Shown: in pieces, positions 43,016 through 50,909 of the stretch
How the letters are laid out: every line of letters begins with the position of its first letter
Position numbering within the stretch: position 1 is the first letter of the stretch
NCBI GenBank assembly: GCA_018064885.1
Contig: JAGHUI010000004.1
Span: 23,014-87,013, forward strand
Direction of reading: 5' to 3'
Length of the DNA: 64,000 bases
DNA from: Candidatus Minthosoma equi
Lineage (GTDB): Bacteria > Bacteroidota > Bacteroidia > Bacteroidales > Bacteroidaceae
Made by a program: the position numbers and the translations under genes
Notes under the pieces: generated by a model
Told to the model about the DNA's origin: nothing
The model's database searches: none
The model's input: the letters and a program-made list of their open reading frames with translations, nothing else

Positions 43016-43582
43016 TTACTTCTTCTGGTATCCGCACTTTGGACATTTGCCATGCTCATCGAGCTTCACGCCGCACAGAGGACAGCGTTCGAAATGATGC
43101 TCTGGACAAAACTCTTGTGAAGCCTTGTTTGCACCGCTCTTAAATGTGAGCTTTGCAATAGGAAGCTTGTCCTTGAGCAGGCTGTGAACAATCTTAATCA
43201 TGCCCTCCACCGTCATAGTCTCTTTCGTCACCACCAGACGACAATCTGGATAGGCTGTTGCCCATTCCGTCTTGAATGCCTCGCCTTTCATTGTGTTTAG
43301 TTTGTGGCCATCCTTAATACCTTGATTCTCATATACTCCGAGAATAGCAGGGAGAAGAGGATCGTCCTCACGCAACACCAGTGCATGGTCAAAGTTTTGA
43401 AGAATGTCCCACGCTATTTTCTTGATCTCATTGCATGGAAAGACCATATTGACCTCAGGTGTGATGCAATCCTCTACCTCTATGGTGAGAACGCCTGTGT
43501 GACCATGCAAATACTGTGCTTCACCCTGGAACTTGTAGAACCGATGTGCATACTGCAGTTCAAATTTTGTGATACTTCTCAT
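43016..43582 (-). CDS. 6-pyruvoyltetrahydropterin synthase (QueD-like) with C-terminal zinc ribbon
   Basis: 188 residues. Residues 1-150 have the PTPS fold: zinc histidines in YAHRFYKF and QYLHGHTGV, FDHALVLREDDPL, and the catalytic Glu region near TKETMTVEGMIKIVH. The catalytic Cys normally found four residues before the HGH motif is absent; the segment reads FQGEAQYLHGH. Residues 165-188 form a separate zinc ribbon (CPLCGVKLDEHGKCPKCGYQ). Ordinary QueD makes carboxytetrahydropterin for queuosine; with no Cys and an added ribbon this may be a different pterin or accessory activity. The start is ATG 43582. Confidence 0.82.
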   Translation of the reverse strand: MRSITKFELQYAHRFYKFQGEAQYLHGHTGVLTIEVEDCITPEVNMVFPCNEIKKIAWDILQNFDHALVLREDDPLLPAILGVYENQGIKDGHKLNTMKGEAFKTEWATAYPDCRLVVTKETMTVEGMIKIVHSLLKDKLPIAKLTFKSGANKASQEFCPEHHFERCPLCGVKLDEHGKCPKCGYQKK

Positions 43583-43653
43583 ACTGTTACTTATTTTTAT
43601 GTTATACATATAGATAGAGAGACTCGCTCCTCTCTTTTTCTCATTTATGTTCT

Positions 43654-44304
43654 TTAGAGATCAGTCTGTTTCACCCATATCAAATCTTCTGTATCATATC
43701 CCCTCCTGCGCGCTTCACGAACAATCTGATCACAAGTGTTTTTTCTCAGCTGCGGAGTGCGCGAGAGTATCCATAGGTAATCATCGCTGCTGCCTCCTAC
43801 CAAGGCATAGGAATAGTCGGGTGCCAGCATCATGACACGATAGTCGGAGTAGAATGGTCCGAAGAATGATACGCGAAGCACACCAGGGTTTTCTGTCACC
43901 TTGCCCTTCCCTACTGATGTTTTCCATTTTCCATCCTTCTTGCCCTTGTTCATAACTATGATGCTTCCATTGTCATTCAAGGTATAGGTGGCTGTGCATT
44001 GTTGCATGTCACGCTCGAACTTGTGGTCGAACCGTGCCACCTCGTACCATTTCCCAAGGTATTGGCTGAGATCCAGAGTCTTAACAGCAGAATTATCCAC
44101 CGTGACAGCTGGGCTGCAGGCAACAACAGCAAACACAATGCCGGCAAGTATCACGAGGATAATCAATACACTGAGCATCACGCATCCGTTTTTCTTTTCT
44201 CTACGATAAAACTGTCCTTTCGGAGCGCCGCATTTAGGGCAGCTTTCAGGAGCTTCGTCGCCCTGATGTGTGTAGTTGCACACCTTGCAAATCCATTTTT
44301 CCAT
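43654..44304 (-). CDS. Rubredoxin-like/transmembrane/lipocalin fusion protein
   Basis: 216 residues in three parts. Residues 1-35 are a rubredoxin-like metal site (CKVC at 6-9, CPKC at 22-25). Residues about 41-63 are a membrane helix (VMLSVLIILVILAGIVFAVV). Residues about 75-216 are a Blc-type lipocalin: LSQYLGKWYEVARFDHKFER, YTLNDNGSIIV, GPFYSDYRVMML, YALVGGSSDDYLWILSRTP. The topology puts the metal site in the cytoplasm and the lipocalin in the periplasm. Blc lipocalins bind fatty acids or lysophospholipids. A -7-like TACCTTTG (44375-44368) lies upstream. Confidence 0.85.
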   Translation of the reverse strand: MEKWICKVCNYTHQGDEAPESCPKCGAPKGQFYRREKKNGCVMLSVLIILVILAGIVFAVVACSPAVTVDNSAVKTLDLSQYLGKWYEVARFDHKFERDMQQCTATYTLNDNGSIIVMNKGKKDGKWKTSVGKGKVTENPGVLRVSFFGPFYSDYRVMMLAPDYSYALVGGSSDDYLWILSRTPQLRKNTCDQIVREARRRGYDTEDLIWVKQTDL

Positions 44305-44606
44305 AATTACACATTTTTAAATAATATAGATTTTCTCATGCCAACCCTCTCTCTGGCTTGGCGATGGCAAAGGTATGGACAATCTAATGATTTTTCGGTT
44401 TTATATCAATCGTTTTTCTAATCGTGCAAGAATGATTTGCTAATACAATGCGTTGTTTCAGAATAAAATTAGCACATGTGTTACCCTTATACCATCTGCT
44501 TGTAATAACACAACGCATGATAAGACTGAGAGAATATCAGACTTTGGCAAGAAATTAGTACTACTATTTGGTTATTAACAAATTAAGGAACTGCCAATAA
44601 TATATT
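44305..44606. other. Intergenic stretch without a convincing gene
   Basis: 302 AT-rich bases. The left end probably holds the lipocalin promoter (minus-strand TACCTTTG at 44375-44368). An inverted pair ATGCGTTGT (about 44447) and ACAACGCAT (about 44510) lies 55 bases apart. No reading frame above 40 codons looks real. Confidence 0.6.
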
Positions 44607-44993
44607 TTATCGTATTCTCATACCGCATTTTTCACAATAATGGGCATCTGGAGATACCGGAGAACCGCATTTCTCACAGAATCGGATTTGATCATCCGAT
44701 GAAATTTCTTCTTCAGGGGAGACGGCTGTTGAAGACGAAGGAGTTTGATTAGAAGGAAGGAAGATAGAAGAGTATATTTTGGTTTCTGTGTTAGCGATAG
44801 CAATCTCTCCATCGGGGAATACACAATAGTAAGTGACGTCACTTTCATTTGGAGAAGTGACATCGTATAAGCCAGCAACTTCAAAGAGTTCATCTTTATT
44901 GAATGTTGCATCGCCACCACTTGCAAGCTTCCACTCCGAACATGTGTTTGCGGCTTCAATTGATGCTTCTATTATTGTTTTGTATAGTTTCAT
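44607..44993 (-). CDS. Small zinc-ribbon protein, family unknown
   Basis: 128 residues, no signal peptide, so cytoplasmic. The first 75 residues look like a small folded domain (SEWKLASGGDATFNKDELFE, VTYYCVFPDGEIAIA). A Ser/Glu-rich linker leads to a C-terminal zinc ribbon with CEKCGSPVSPDAHYCEKCG. I do not recognise the N-terminal domain. It ends the minus-strand pair begun by the proline-rich secreted protein 42 bases upstream, so the two are probably cotranscribed. Confidence 0.75.
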   Translation of the reverse strand: MKLYKTIIEASIEAANTCSEWKLASGGDATFNKDELFEVAGLYDVTSPNESDVTYYCVFPDGEIAIANTETKIYSSIFLPSNQTPSSSTAVSPEEEISSDDQIRFCEKCGSPVSPDAHYCEKCGMRIR

Positions 44994-45035
44994 CTGTAGT
45001 TATATTTTTCAACTGTCACACCTAAATGAAAATGC

Positions 45036-46649
45036 CTATAATAATACTTTACCCGCAGTTTCTCCAAGCATTTCTATTGCTGGATCAGCATATGTACCCA
45101 CTGCACCTTGAAGCACACCTGTTGTTGAATCAGCAATTAAATTAATCTGCGCTTTTGCTGCTTCACCATGATTCAGCGCAAGATTGTAGAGGGCATTGCG
45201 AGTTTTTTCTGTTATATCTCCGCTTTTGAACAGCTCATCTGCCACATCCAATTTCTTATTAAATATAGAGTTAGCATTTGATATATTTGTTGTACTTACT
45301 CCGCTTATCTTGGCATCTATGATAGTCTTGACAGCTCCTGAAGCCATGCCACTAAATGTCTTTTGAGCAATTTCATATCCGTCCTTGCCTTCAATATATG
45401 CTCCAGCACCGCCTTTGACAGCATCACCAACAACGTTTGCTGTTGCTTTCCATCCTATTGAGCCCATATTGCTCTGTGTTATATCAACAATGGAATTGAG
45501 GCCAGCCTTCTTAACTGCTTCTGACATTGATTTGCCATTGAGATGAGCGTCCAAACATTCTCCAGTGAAATTTTTTGCTGTTGTATAAGCACCGGCTAAA
45601 AGCCTTCCTCCTGGACCAGCAGCCTTGCCTGCAATGTCCATTGTTGTGTCAATCACAACTTGTGCGGCTGTGGTGCTATGGATTAGGATAGTCATCTTTG
45701 TTGACTCTGCATTTGCGGCATCCAAATCCTTCAAGGCGTTCTTTATGCCAGTTCTCACATGTTCCTTTATGTCATCGATTGTGGCATCTTCTGGCAATCC
45801 ATACTTATCTCTCAAACTATCAAGATATACCTCACGCTCATGCTGAGCCGCTTCTTCCGCCGCTTTTGCTGCTTCCTCTGCAGGATTCGGTTGTGGCACA
45901 GAAGGCTTAGGAGGCTCTGGCGTTGGAGCTGGCTGCGGTGCAGGAGGTGTAGGAGGAGCCGGTTGTGGCACAGGCGGAGGTGTCGTCTGTGGAATTGGCG
46001 GCACTGGCTGTGGCGGCACCGGAGGAACAGGCTGTGGCATTGGAGGCAATGGAGGAGATGTAATCGCTCCTGTTGCTGCTCCTGTTGCTCCTGCTGCTGC
46101 ACCCGCAGAACCTGCATTTGCAACACCTATTCCGATTGCAGCACCTGTGACAGCTACAACTGCCACTGACACTGGTATCCAAGGGAAACTACCTTTGTCC
46201 TTTTCGGGATCTGCCTCCGTGAAGAAACTCTCGCCGTTGTCAGCACCCTCATAGGCTCCGGACGTTTTGACCATCTCTAATTCAAATGTGATAAAACCTC
46301 CGTCAAACATTGCAATAATTCTATCTGACGAAATGAATTTTACTGGTATCTCAACCGTTTCGCCTTTAACTTTCGCATAAATGCTTTTTCCGTCAAAGGT
46401 GAAGGTGCCTTCTCCTGCATCGTATCTTGACTGCAGGTAGAATGTTCCGTCTATGCTAGTGGCAAAAGCAACATCCTCGCCACCTTCTATCCAGTCAGGT
46501 TCAATAGTGAACCAGTTATCGAAAATGCTATGGATATTCCTTACATCTACTGTTTCCCAAACACCTATGATGTCCGTGATTTTTATTTGCTGTGCCCATG
46601 AGGACAATGTCAGCAGAAGCATTATGAAAAAGATTGATGTACGTTTCAT
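45036..46649 (-). CDS. Secreted or membrane-anchored proline-rich multidomain protein
   Basis: 537 residues, family unknown. A signal peptide (IFFIMLLLTLSSWA) precedes a lipocalin-like beta domain (about 20-130) with IGVWETVDV and GTFYLQSRYDAGEGTF. An Ala/Gly-rich helix (about 150-190, ITGAAIGIGVANAGSAGAAA type) may cross or insert in the membrane. Residues 195-255 are a proline-rich hinge of PxPxPP units. A short coiled coil (AEEAAKAAEEAAQHEREV) leads to a C-terminal helical, glycine-rich domain (about 310-537) with AGKAAGPGGRLLAGAYTT. This layout recalls delivered effectors or pre-toxin domains, but no catalytic motif is visible. Confidence 0.75.
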   Translation of the reverse strand: MKRTSIFFIMLLLTLSSWAQQIKITDIIGVWETVDVRNIHSIFDNWFTIEPDWIEGGEDVAFATSIDGTFYLQSRYDAGEGTFTFDGKSIYAKVKGETVEIPVKFISSDRIIAMFDGGFITFELEMVKTSGAYEGADNGESFFTEADPEKDKGSFPWIPVSVAVVAVTGAAIGIGVANAGSAGAAAGATGAATGAITSPPLPPMPQPVPPVPPQPVPPIPQTTPPPVPQPAPPTPPAPQPAPTPEPPKPSVPQPNPAEEAAKAAEEAAQHEREVYLDSLRDKYGLPEDATIDDIKEHVRTGIKNALKDLDAANAESTKMTILIHSTTAAQVVIDTTMDIAGKAAGPGGRLLAGAYTTAKNFTGECLDAHLNGKSMSEAVKKAGLNSIVDITQSNMGSIGWKATANVVGDAVKGGAGAYIEGKDGYEIAQKTFSGMASGAVKTIIDAKISGVSTTNISNANSIFNKKLDVADELFKSGDITEKTRNALYNLALNHGEAAKAQINLIADSTTGVLQGAVGTYADPAIEMLGETAGKVLL

Positions 46650-46748
46650 TTAATACAAATACTTATTATTTACCTTGCAAAGATACATATTTACTATATT
46701 ATATGAAAATTCCACGAATAAAAGTTCAAACAAAAACGATACATTTCG

Positions 46749-46756
46749 TACATTTG
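46749..46756 (+). promoter_or_regulatory. -7 element of the WYL regulator
   Basis: TACATTTG in the context TCGTACATTTGCATAAA, 31 bases before the ATG at 46787. Confidence 0.65.
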
Positions 46757-46786
46757 CATAAAAATCAACAGTTAATAACTCCTACA

Positions 46787-47737
46787 ATGAACTTGACACT
46801 TGGCGAACACTTAAACAGATTATTCTGGCTTCTTGACATTATTGCCACGCACGGACCAATAAGCCTCAGGGAAATCAATGAACGCTGGATAAGAAGAAGC
46901 AACTTCATGGAACCTATCAACCGTCAGGTTTTCATGCGCGAAAAAGAGACAATTCAGGAAGTGTTCGGCATTGACATTGTCAAGGTGGGACAGAACAAAT
47001 ACAAAATCTCCGATCCTCTGCACAACATGAGCCGTTCTGTCCATGACCACATGCTTGCTACAATACACGAATCAAATTTCATGAGCAGCTTCCGAGAACT
47101 TGGCTCGCTTATAAGCATTCCTACCGTTTACAAAGGCAGCGAATACCTCAGCATGATTGGCGAAGCGCTGACGGAAGGGATTGTGCTGAATGTGATGTAT
47201 CATAAGTATGATGCCGAGGCATACAACACTGAACTTGTGCCATATTGCTTGAAACTTTTTAACCGCAGATGGTATCTTTATGCCAAGAAACAAGGTGAGA
47301 ATCAGATAAAATGCTTCTCTCTCGACCGTGTTGTTGACATGGAACTGTCAGACAAGAAGTTTGCGCGTGATGAGGATTTCAATCCTGAAAGCTTTTTCGG
47401 CAATTACTATGGAGTGTATTTGAAAGGAGATGTTGAAGATGTTATGATTCGCACAACAAAGGTGTCTATGAAGTTCCTCACAGATTTGCCATTACACCAT
47501 TCGCAAAGGCTTGTTAATGAGCATGATGCCCTCATAGCATTGCAGAGGAAAGGTGTGGAATACAAGCCGAAGGAAGAATATCAGTACTATTTCAAATTCC
47601 ATATTGCCCCTACGCCTGACTTTGAAAATGAGCTTCTGCGATTGTGCGAAAACTGCGAAATCCTCTATCCTGTCTGGTTTCGCGAGAAAGTGCATGAAAG
47701 ATTGCTGAAAGCTGTACAAATAATGAAAAAAGACTGA
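46787..47737 (+). CDS. WYL-domain transcriptional regulator
   Basis: 316 residues. An N-terminal winged helix (about 1-80) includes HLNRLFWLLDIIATHGPISL and NRQVFMREKETIQEVFGIDI. A WYL domain (about 130-225) has LVPYCLKLFNRRWYLYAKKQ and IKCFSLDRVVDMEL. A C-terminal WCX-like domain ends with ENCEILYPVWFREKVHERL. WYL proteins bind nucleic-acid-derived ligands and often control mobile or defence loci. This one is divergent from the proline-rich secreted protein, 137 bases away, which makes that gene a plausible target; this is inference. Confidence 0.9.
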   Translation: MNLTLGEHLNRLFWLLDIIATHGPISLREINERWIRRSNFMEPINRQVFMREKETIQEVFGIDIVKVGQNKYKISDPLHNMSRSVHDHMLATIHESNFMSSFRELGSLISIPTVYKGSEYLSMIGEALTEGIVLNVMYHKYDAEAYNTELVPYCLKLFNRRWYLYAKKQGENQIKCFSLDRVVDMELSDKKFARDEDFNPESFFGNYYGVYLKGDVEDVMIRTTKVSMKFLTDLPLHHSQRLVNEHDALIALQRKGVEYKPKEEYQYYFKFHIAPTPDFENELLRLCENCEILYPVWFREKVHERLLKAVQIMKKD

Positions 47738-47777
47738 AAAAATGGTGTATTTTCAAAAATATTCATGAAAAAGGTGA

Positions 47778-47821
47778 AAAAAAAGCCCCACTGTATCACA
47801 TAACAATACAGTAGGGCTTTT
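47778..47821 (+). terminator. Terminator after the WYL regulator
   Basis: AAAAGCCCCACTGTAT and ATACAGTAGGGCTTTT form a long hairpin with A and T flanks, usable in either direction. Confidence 0.9.
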
Positions 47822-47870
47822 ACTTTGCACAAAAATTCAAAACAATAACAAATTAAAGCAAAGTAAAATT

Positions 47871-48050
47871 ATGGGAACTTTATCTATCATGAATGCTGTT
47901 ATGTACAGCTCAAACCTTGTATCAGCAAACAATATGAATTCTTTTGAATCTGAAAGCGGATGCTTTGGTTTCATGGCAATCATTGCCATTGCCACTTCAT
48001 TGTGCTGGTATGTGTCAAGATGCTATAACGATGAGATCGCGGATATGTAA
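47871..48050 (+). CDS. 59-aa single-helix membrane microprotein
   Basis: The frame from ATG 47871 to TAA 48050 encodes 59 residues. Residues 1-30 are polar with Ser and Asn (MNAVMYSSNLVSANNMNSFE). Residues about 32-48 are hydrophobic (CFGFMAIIAIATSLCWYV), followed by a short charged end (SRCYNDEIADM). A promoter-like TACTTTGCAC lies 44 bases upstream, directly after the preceding terminator, and an A-rich AAAGCAAAGTAAAATT precedes the ATG. Between two unrelated genes and with its own promoter, it looks like a real monocistronic gene. No family is recognised. Confidence 0.65.
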   Translation: MGTLSIMNAVMYSSNLVSANNMNSFESESGCFGFMAIIAIATSLCWYVSRCYNDEIADM

Positions 48051-48185
48051 CATAGATGCGCTTGCAACCTCACTGACTGGATAACCAGAACTCTTCTTCA
48101 ATGAATCAGCATAACTTACAATGACAATTTTTGACGATGCTGTCAATTATATGTTCGTAACATTTGATATTTGAAAGATATTGAG

Positions 48186-48193
48186 TAACTTTG
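48186..48193 (+). promoter_or_regulatory. -7 element of the second MFS gene
   Basis: TAACTTTG followed by CATTAG, 58 bases before the ATG at 48251. The rest of the 200-base gap shows no gene. Confidence 0.65.
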
Positions 48194-48250
48194 CATTAGT
48201 TTTTACAACACAGCAGCGGTGGTGAAACAATACAAACAAATTGAGAATCG

Positions 48251-49438
48251 ATGAGCATAACAACAATAAAACCTCATGAGGGTATTCCGTCGGCATTGAT
48301 GTGGATGCTGTCAATTATGGCAGGAGTGTCTGTGGCAAACCTATACTATTGCCAACCATTGCTGAACATGATTCGCGAGGAACTTAATCTCACTGAATTC
48401 CAAGTGAATCTGATGCCTGTATGCACTCAGGTGGGATATGCACTCGGATTGCTTTTCATCATACCGATGGGTGATATGTATAACCGCCGCAATACAATGA
48501 TGCATTGTGCAATGGTGCTCACAGCTTCACTCATCGGAATCTGTCTTTCACAAAACATTTGGATATTGCTCACAGCATCGTTCATCACAGGTTTTTTCTC
48601 CGTCATCCCGCAGATGTTCATGCCATTCGCTTCGCTCTATTCCAAGCCTGACGAAAAGGAGCGGAAGGTGGGAATGATCCTCTCTGGATTACTCATCGGC
48701 ATTCTCGGTTCGCGAGTGCTGAGTGGCTTCGTTGGTCATGCGTTAGGATGGCGTGCAATGTATGCCATTGCAGCATTTGCTATCATGGCAATGGCACGAA
48801 TCATTCGCCCTTATTTCCCAAACGTGGAACCAACATACAAGGGACGCTTCCTTTCGCTTCTAAAGAGCATCCATATACTTGCTCTGAAATATCCACGTTC
48901 CTTGCTATACTCTGTGCGTTCTGGTTTTGCCTTCGGTTCGTTTCTCGGACTTTGGGGATGCCTTGCCTTCCGCATGAAGGAAGCGCCATTCTTCGTTGGC
49001 AGTGATGTAGTGGGATTGCTCGGCATCTGTGGTATAGCAGGTGCGCTGACAGCATCAAACGTGGGCAAATACGTGCCTCGCTACGGTATTGACCGCATTC
49101 ACTTTCTTGGCATCGCCCTTATATTTGTGGCATGGATTTTACTTGCTGTATTTCATAACACATATACAGGCATCATACTGAGCATCATCATTATTGATAT
49201 CGGCATGCAATGTATCCAGTTGAGCAATCAGAGTGCCACGATGAAGCTTTGTCCCGAAGCATCATCGCGCATGAACACAATCTACATGGTTACTTATTTC
49301 ATCGGTGGCTCGCTCGGTACTTTCCTTGCAGGTTCTTTCAGGAGCCTTTATGGATGGATGGGAACTGTAGCATCTGGCATCATCATGCTCGCATTCTCTA
49401 TTTTATCAACAATAATCATAAATAATAAATATAAATGA
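48251..49438 (+). CDS. Major facilitator superfamily transporter
   Basis: 395 residues, about 12 membrane helices. It opens with MAGVSVANLYYCQPLLNMIREEL, characteristic of the YybF/YfcJ-like MFS group, followed by the A-motif region PMGDMYNRRNTMMHC and the glycine-rich GLLIGILGSRVLSGFVGHALGWRAMYA (motif C-like). Such proteins are mostly drug or metabolite efflux pumps with unknown substrate. Its TGA stop overlaps the next ATG (ATGA), so the following gene is translationally coupled. Confidence 0.9.
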   Translation: MSITTIKPHEGIPSALMWMLSIMAGVSVANLYYCQPLLNMIREELNLTEFQVNLMPVCTQVGYALGLLFIIPMGDMYNRRNTMMHCAMVLTASLIGICLSQNIWILLTASFITGFFSVIPQMFMPFASLYSKPDEKERKVGMILSGLLIGILGSRVLSGFVGHALGWRAMYAIAAFAIMAMARIIRPYFPNVEPTYKGRFLSLLKSIHILALKYPRSLLYSVRSGFAFGSFLGLWGCLAFRMKEAPFFVGSDVVGLLGICGIAGALTASNVGKYVPRYGIDRIHFLGIALIFVAWILLAVFHNTYTGIILSIIIIDIGMQCIQLSNQSATMKLCPEASSRMNTIYMVTYFIGGSLGTFLAGSFRSLYGWMGTVASGIIMLAFSILSTIIINNKYK

Positions 49439-50016
49439 CACTAAAGGAATTTAACGAAATCAACTGGCATCGTGGTAATGTTGCCAAGCTACAGAATGGC
49501 AAGGAATACCTTGTAAAGGACACTAAAGGGCATGGAAAGTATCTCTTGCTCTATTCCGAAGAGTATAACAAATGCTTTGTTGCCGACTACAAAATTGTAG
49601 AAAGCCGCACTTCTGATTACGAGGAACCAGAAGAAGTCTATCTGGAGTATAAGCGCAAGAAGCGAGAAGAGGCAGAAGCAAAGCGTGAGGCAGAGAGGCT
49701 GGCATATCTCAAAGCCAAGGAAGAGCGTAAGCAAAGGAATCTTCAGGAACAAGAGCGTATTCATCAGGAAGCATTGGCAAGAAAGGCTGCAAAAAACAAC
49801 ATGCCAAAGCAAAACAAACCAGAGGTTCAGCAGAAACCAAAACCAGCAGTAAAATCCGTAGAAACTTCAAAACCAGCAATAAAAGCAATACCAGCTGAAT
49901 CAAAGCCTGCAACCAAGGCAGAACCTGCAGCCACATCAGAGTCAGTTCTTGAACAGCCAAAGAAAAAACGTCAACGCATTAAAATTAGTCATGTAGAGAA
50001 AGTTCAGATTAAATAA
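49435..50016 (+). CDS. Charged, mostly disordered protein coupled to the MFS gene
   Basis: 193 residues, family unknown. The first 65 residues could be a small folded domain (FNEINWHRGNVAKLQNGKEY, KYLLLYSEEYNKCFVADYKI). Residues 66-120 form a long charged helix (REEAEAKREAERLAYLKAKE). The rest is a Pro/Ala/Lys-rich tail (KPEVQQKPKPAVKSV and similar) ending in a basic patch (QPKKKRQRIKISHVEK). The basic tail suggests RNA or membrane-surface contact; this is inference. A strong terminator follows. Confidence 0.75.
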   Translation: MTLKEFNEINWHRGNVAKLQNGKEYLVKDTKGHGKYLLLYSEEYNKCFVADYKIVESRTSDYEEPEEVYLEYKRKKREEAEAKREAERLAYLKAKEERKQRNLQEQERIHQEALARKAAKNNMPKQNKPEVQQKPKPAVKSVETSKPAIKAIPAESKPATKAEPAATSESVLEQPKKKRQRIKISHVEKVQIK

Positions 50017-50019
50017 TAT

Positions 50020-50055
50020 AATGTGAGTTTGAGATAAAAACCTCAAACTCACATT
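50020..50055. terminator. Bidirectional terminator
   Basis: AATGTGAGTTTGAG and CTCAAACTCACATT pair perfectly between convergent genes. Confidence 0.88.
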
Positions 50056-50106
50056 AATATAAATTGTCAGAAAGACTCACCTTATACTTGACAAACTCAT
50101 TATTTT

Positions 50107-50865
50107 TTATTGCATCACTTCGTACACGGTTTGCCAGTTGTCGCAAAGGTCTTGCATTGAATGAAAGAGAAGGTTGGCTCCTTGATCGAGAAGAGCGCTA
50201 TCTGGTAGAGGTCCGGTATTAACTGCTATTGTGAACACTCCTGCTGCTACGCCTGCCTGTACGCCAAGGGGGGCATTCTCTACTACTATGAAATTGTTGG
50301 GAGCATAAGTGCTGGTCGTGAATTTGCTGTATTTATCCATTCCCATGAGATAAGGTTCTGGATTGGGTTTACCGTATTTCACATCAAATGCTGTGACCAT
50401 GAGTTCTGCTCGGAAAATGTCGGGGAAGTTGCGATTGAGGCGATCAAGGAGGGTTTTCTGTCCTGATCCTGTGACAACCATCGGAACCACTCCACTCTCT
50501 TTGACTTTCAGAAGGGTTTCAAGCGCTCCTGGCATTCGCACTGCCTTCGGACGTGTGTTGAACAAGTCGCTCTTGTATTGGTAGATTTCTTTTATCTCTG
50601 CTTCGGTTGCTTCATAACCGCGCTGACGTTTAGAGACAATGTTGATGGTGCCTGCTCCTGTGCGACCTTCGTGCATGTATGCTTCCCATTCTGGAAGGTC
50701 AAGTCCGAAGTGCTTCATGGTTTCGTGCCAGCAGTAGGCATGGTTTTTCATGGAATCGAAAAGCACGCCGTCCATGTCGAACATTGCGGCTTTGAGTTCC
50801 ATGCGATTGTATGACTTTGCAGAGATGTATTCTCTGACTGCTTTTTCTATATCTTCCTTATTCAC
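50107..50865 (-). CDS. HAD-superfamily phosphatase, beta-phosphoglucomutase-like
   Basis: 252 residues. Motif I is AMFDMDGVLFDSMKNH, with nucleophile and acid Asp. A helical cap domain includes YMHEGRTGAGTINIVSKRQRG. Motif II is PMVVTGSGQ, motif III is KYGKPNPEPYL and motif IV is FIVVENAPLGVQAGVAAG. The start appears to be GTG 50865: the 21 residues before the first ATG (NKEDIEKAVREYISAKSYNR) look like the conserved helical extension of Bacteroidetes relatives. The substrate is a sugar phosphate but cannot be specified. Confidence 0.9.
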   Translation of the reverse strand: MNKEDIEKAVREYISAKSYNRMELKAAMFDMDGVLFDSMKNHAYCWHETMKHFGLDLPEWEAYMHEGRTGAGTINIVSKRQRGYEATEAEIKEIYQYKSDLFNTRPKAVRMPGALETLLKVKESGVVPMVVTGSGQKTLLDRLNRNFPDIFRAELMVTAFDVKYGKPNPEPYLMGMDKYSKFTTSTYAPNNFIVVENAPLGVQAGVAAGVFTIAVNTGPLPDSALLDQGANLLFHSMQDLCDNWQTVYEVMQ

Positions 50866-50909
50866 AATCTTTTATGTATCTTTTTACCTTGTTTCTTGTT
50901 ACACGATTA

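Noticed and set aside
43989..44400. Plus-strand frames opposite the lipocalin gene
   Set aside because: They overlap the rubredoxin-lipocalin gene, which has clear domains, and show no motif of their own.
45759..46169. 136-codon plus-strand frame rich in Arg and Trp (RRLWRWSWLRCRRCRRSR)
   Set aside because: It is the antisense shadow of the proline-rich hinge of the 45036-46649 gene, whose CCN codons read as Arg/Trp/Gly on the other strand.
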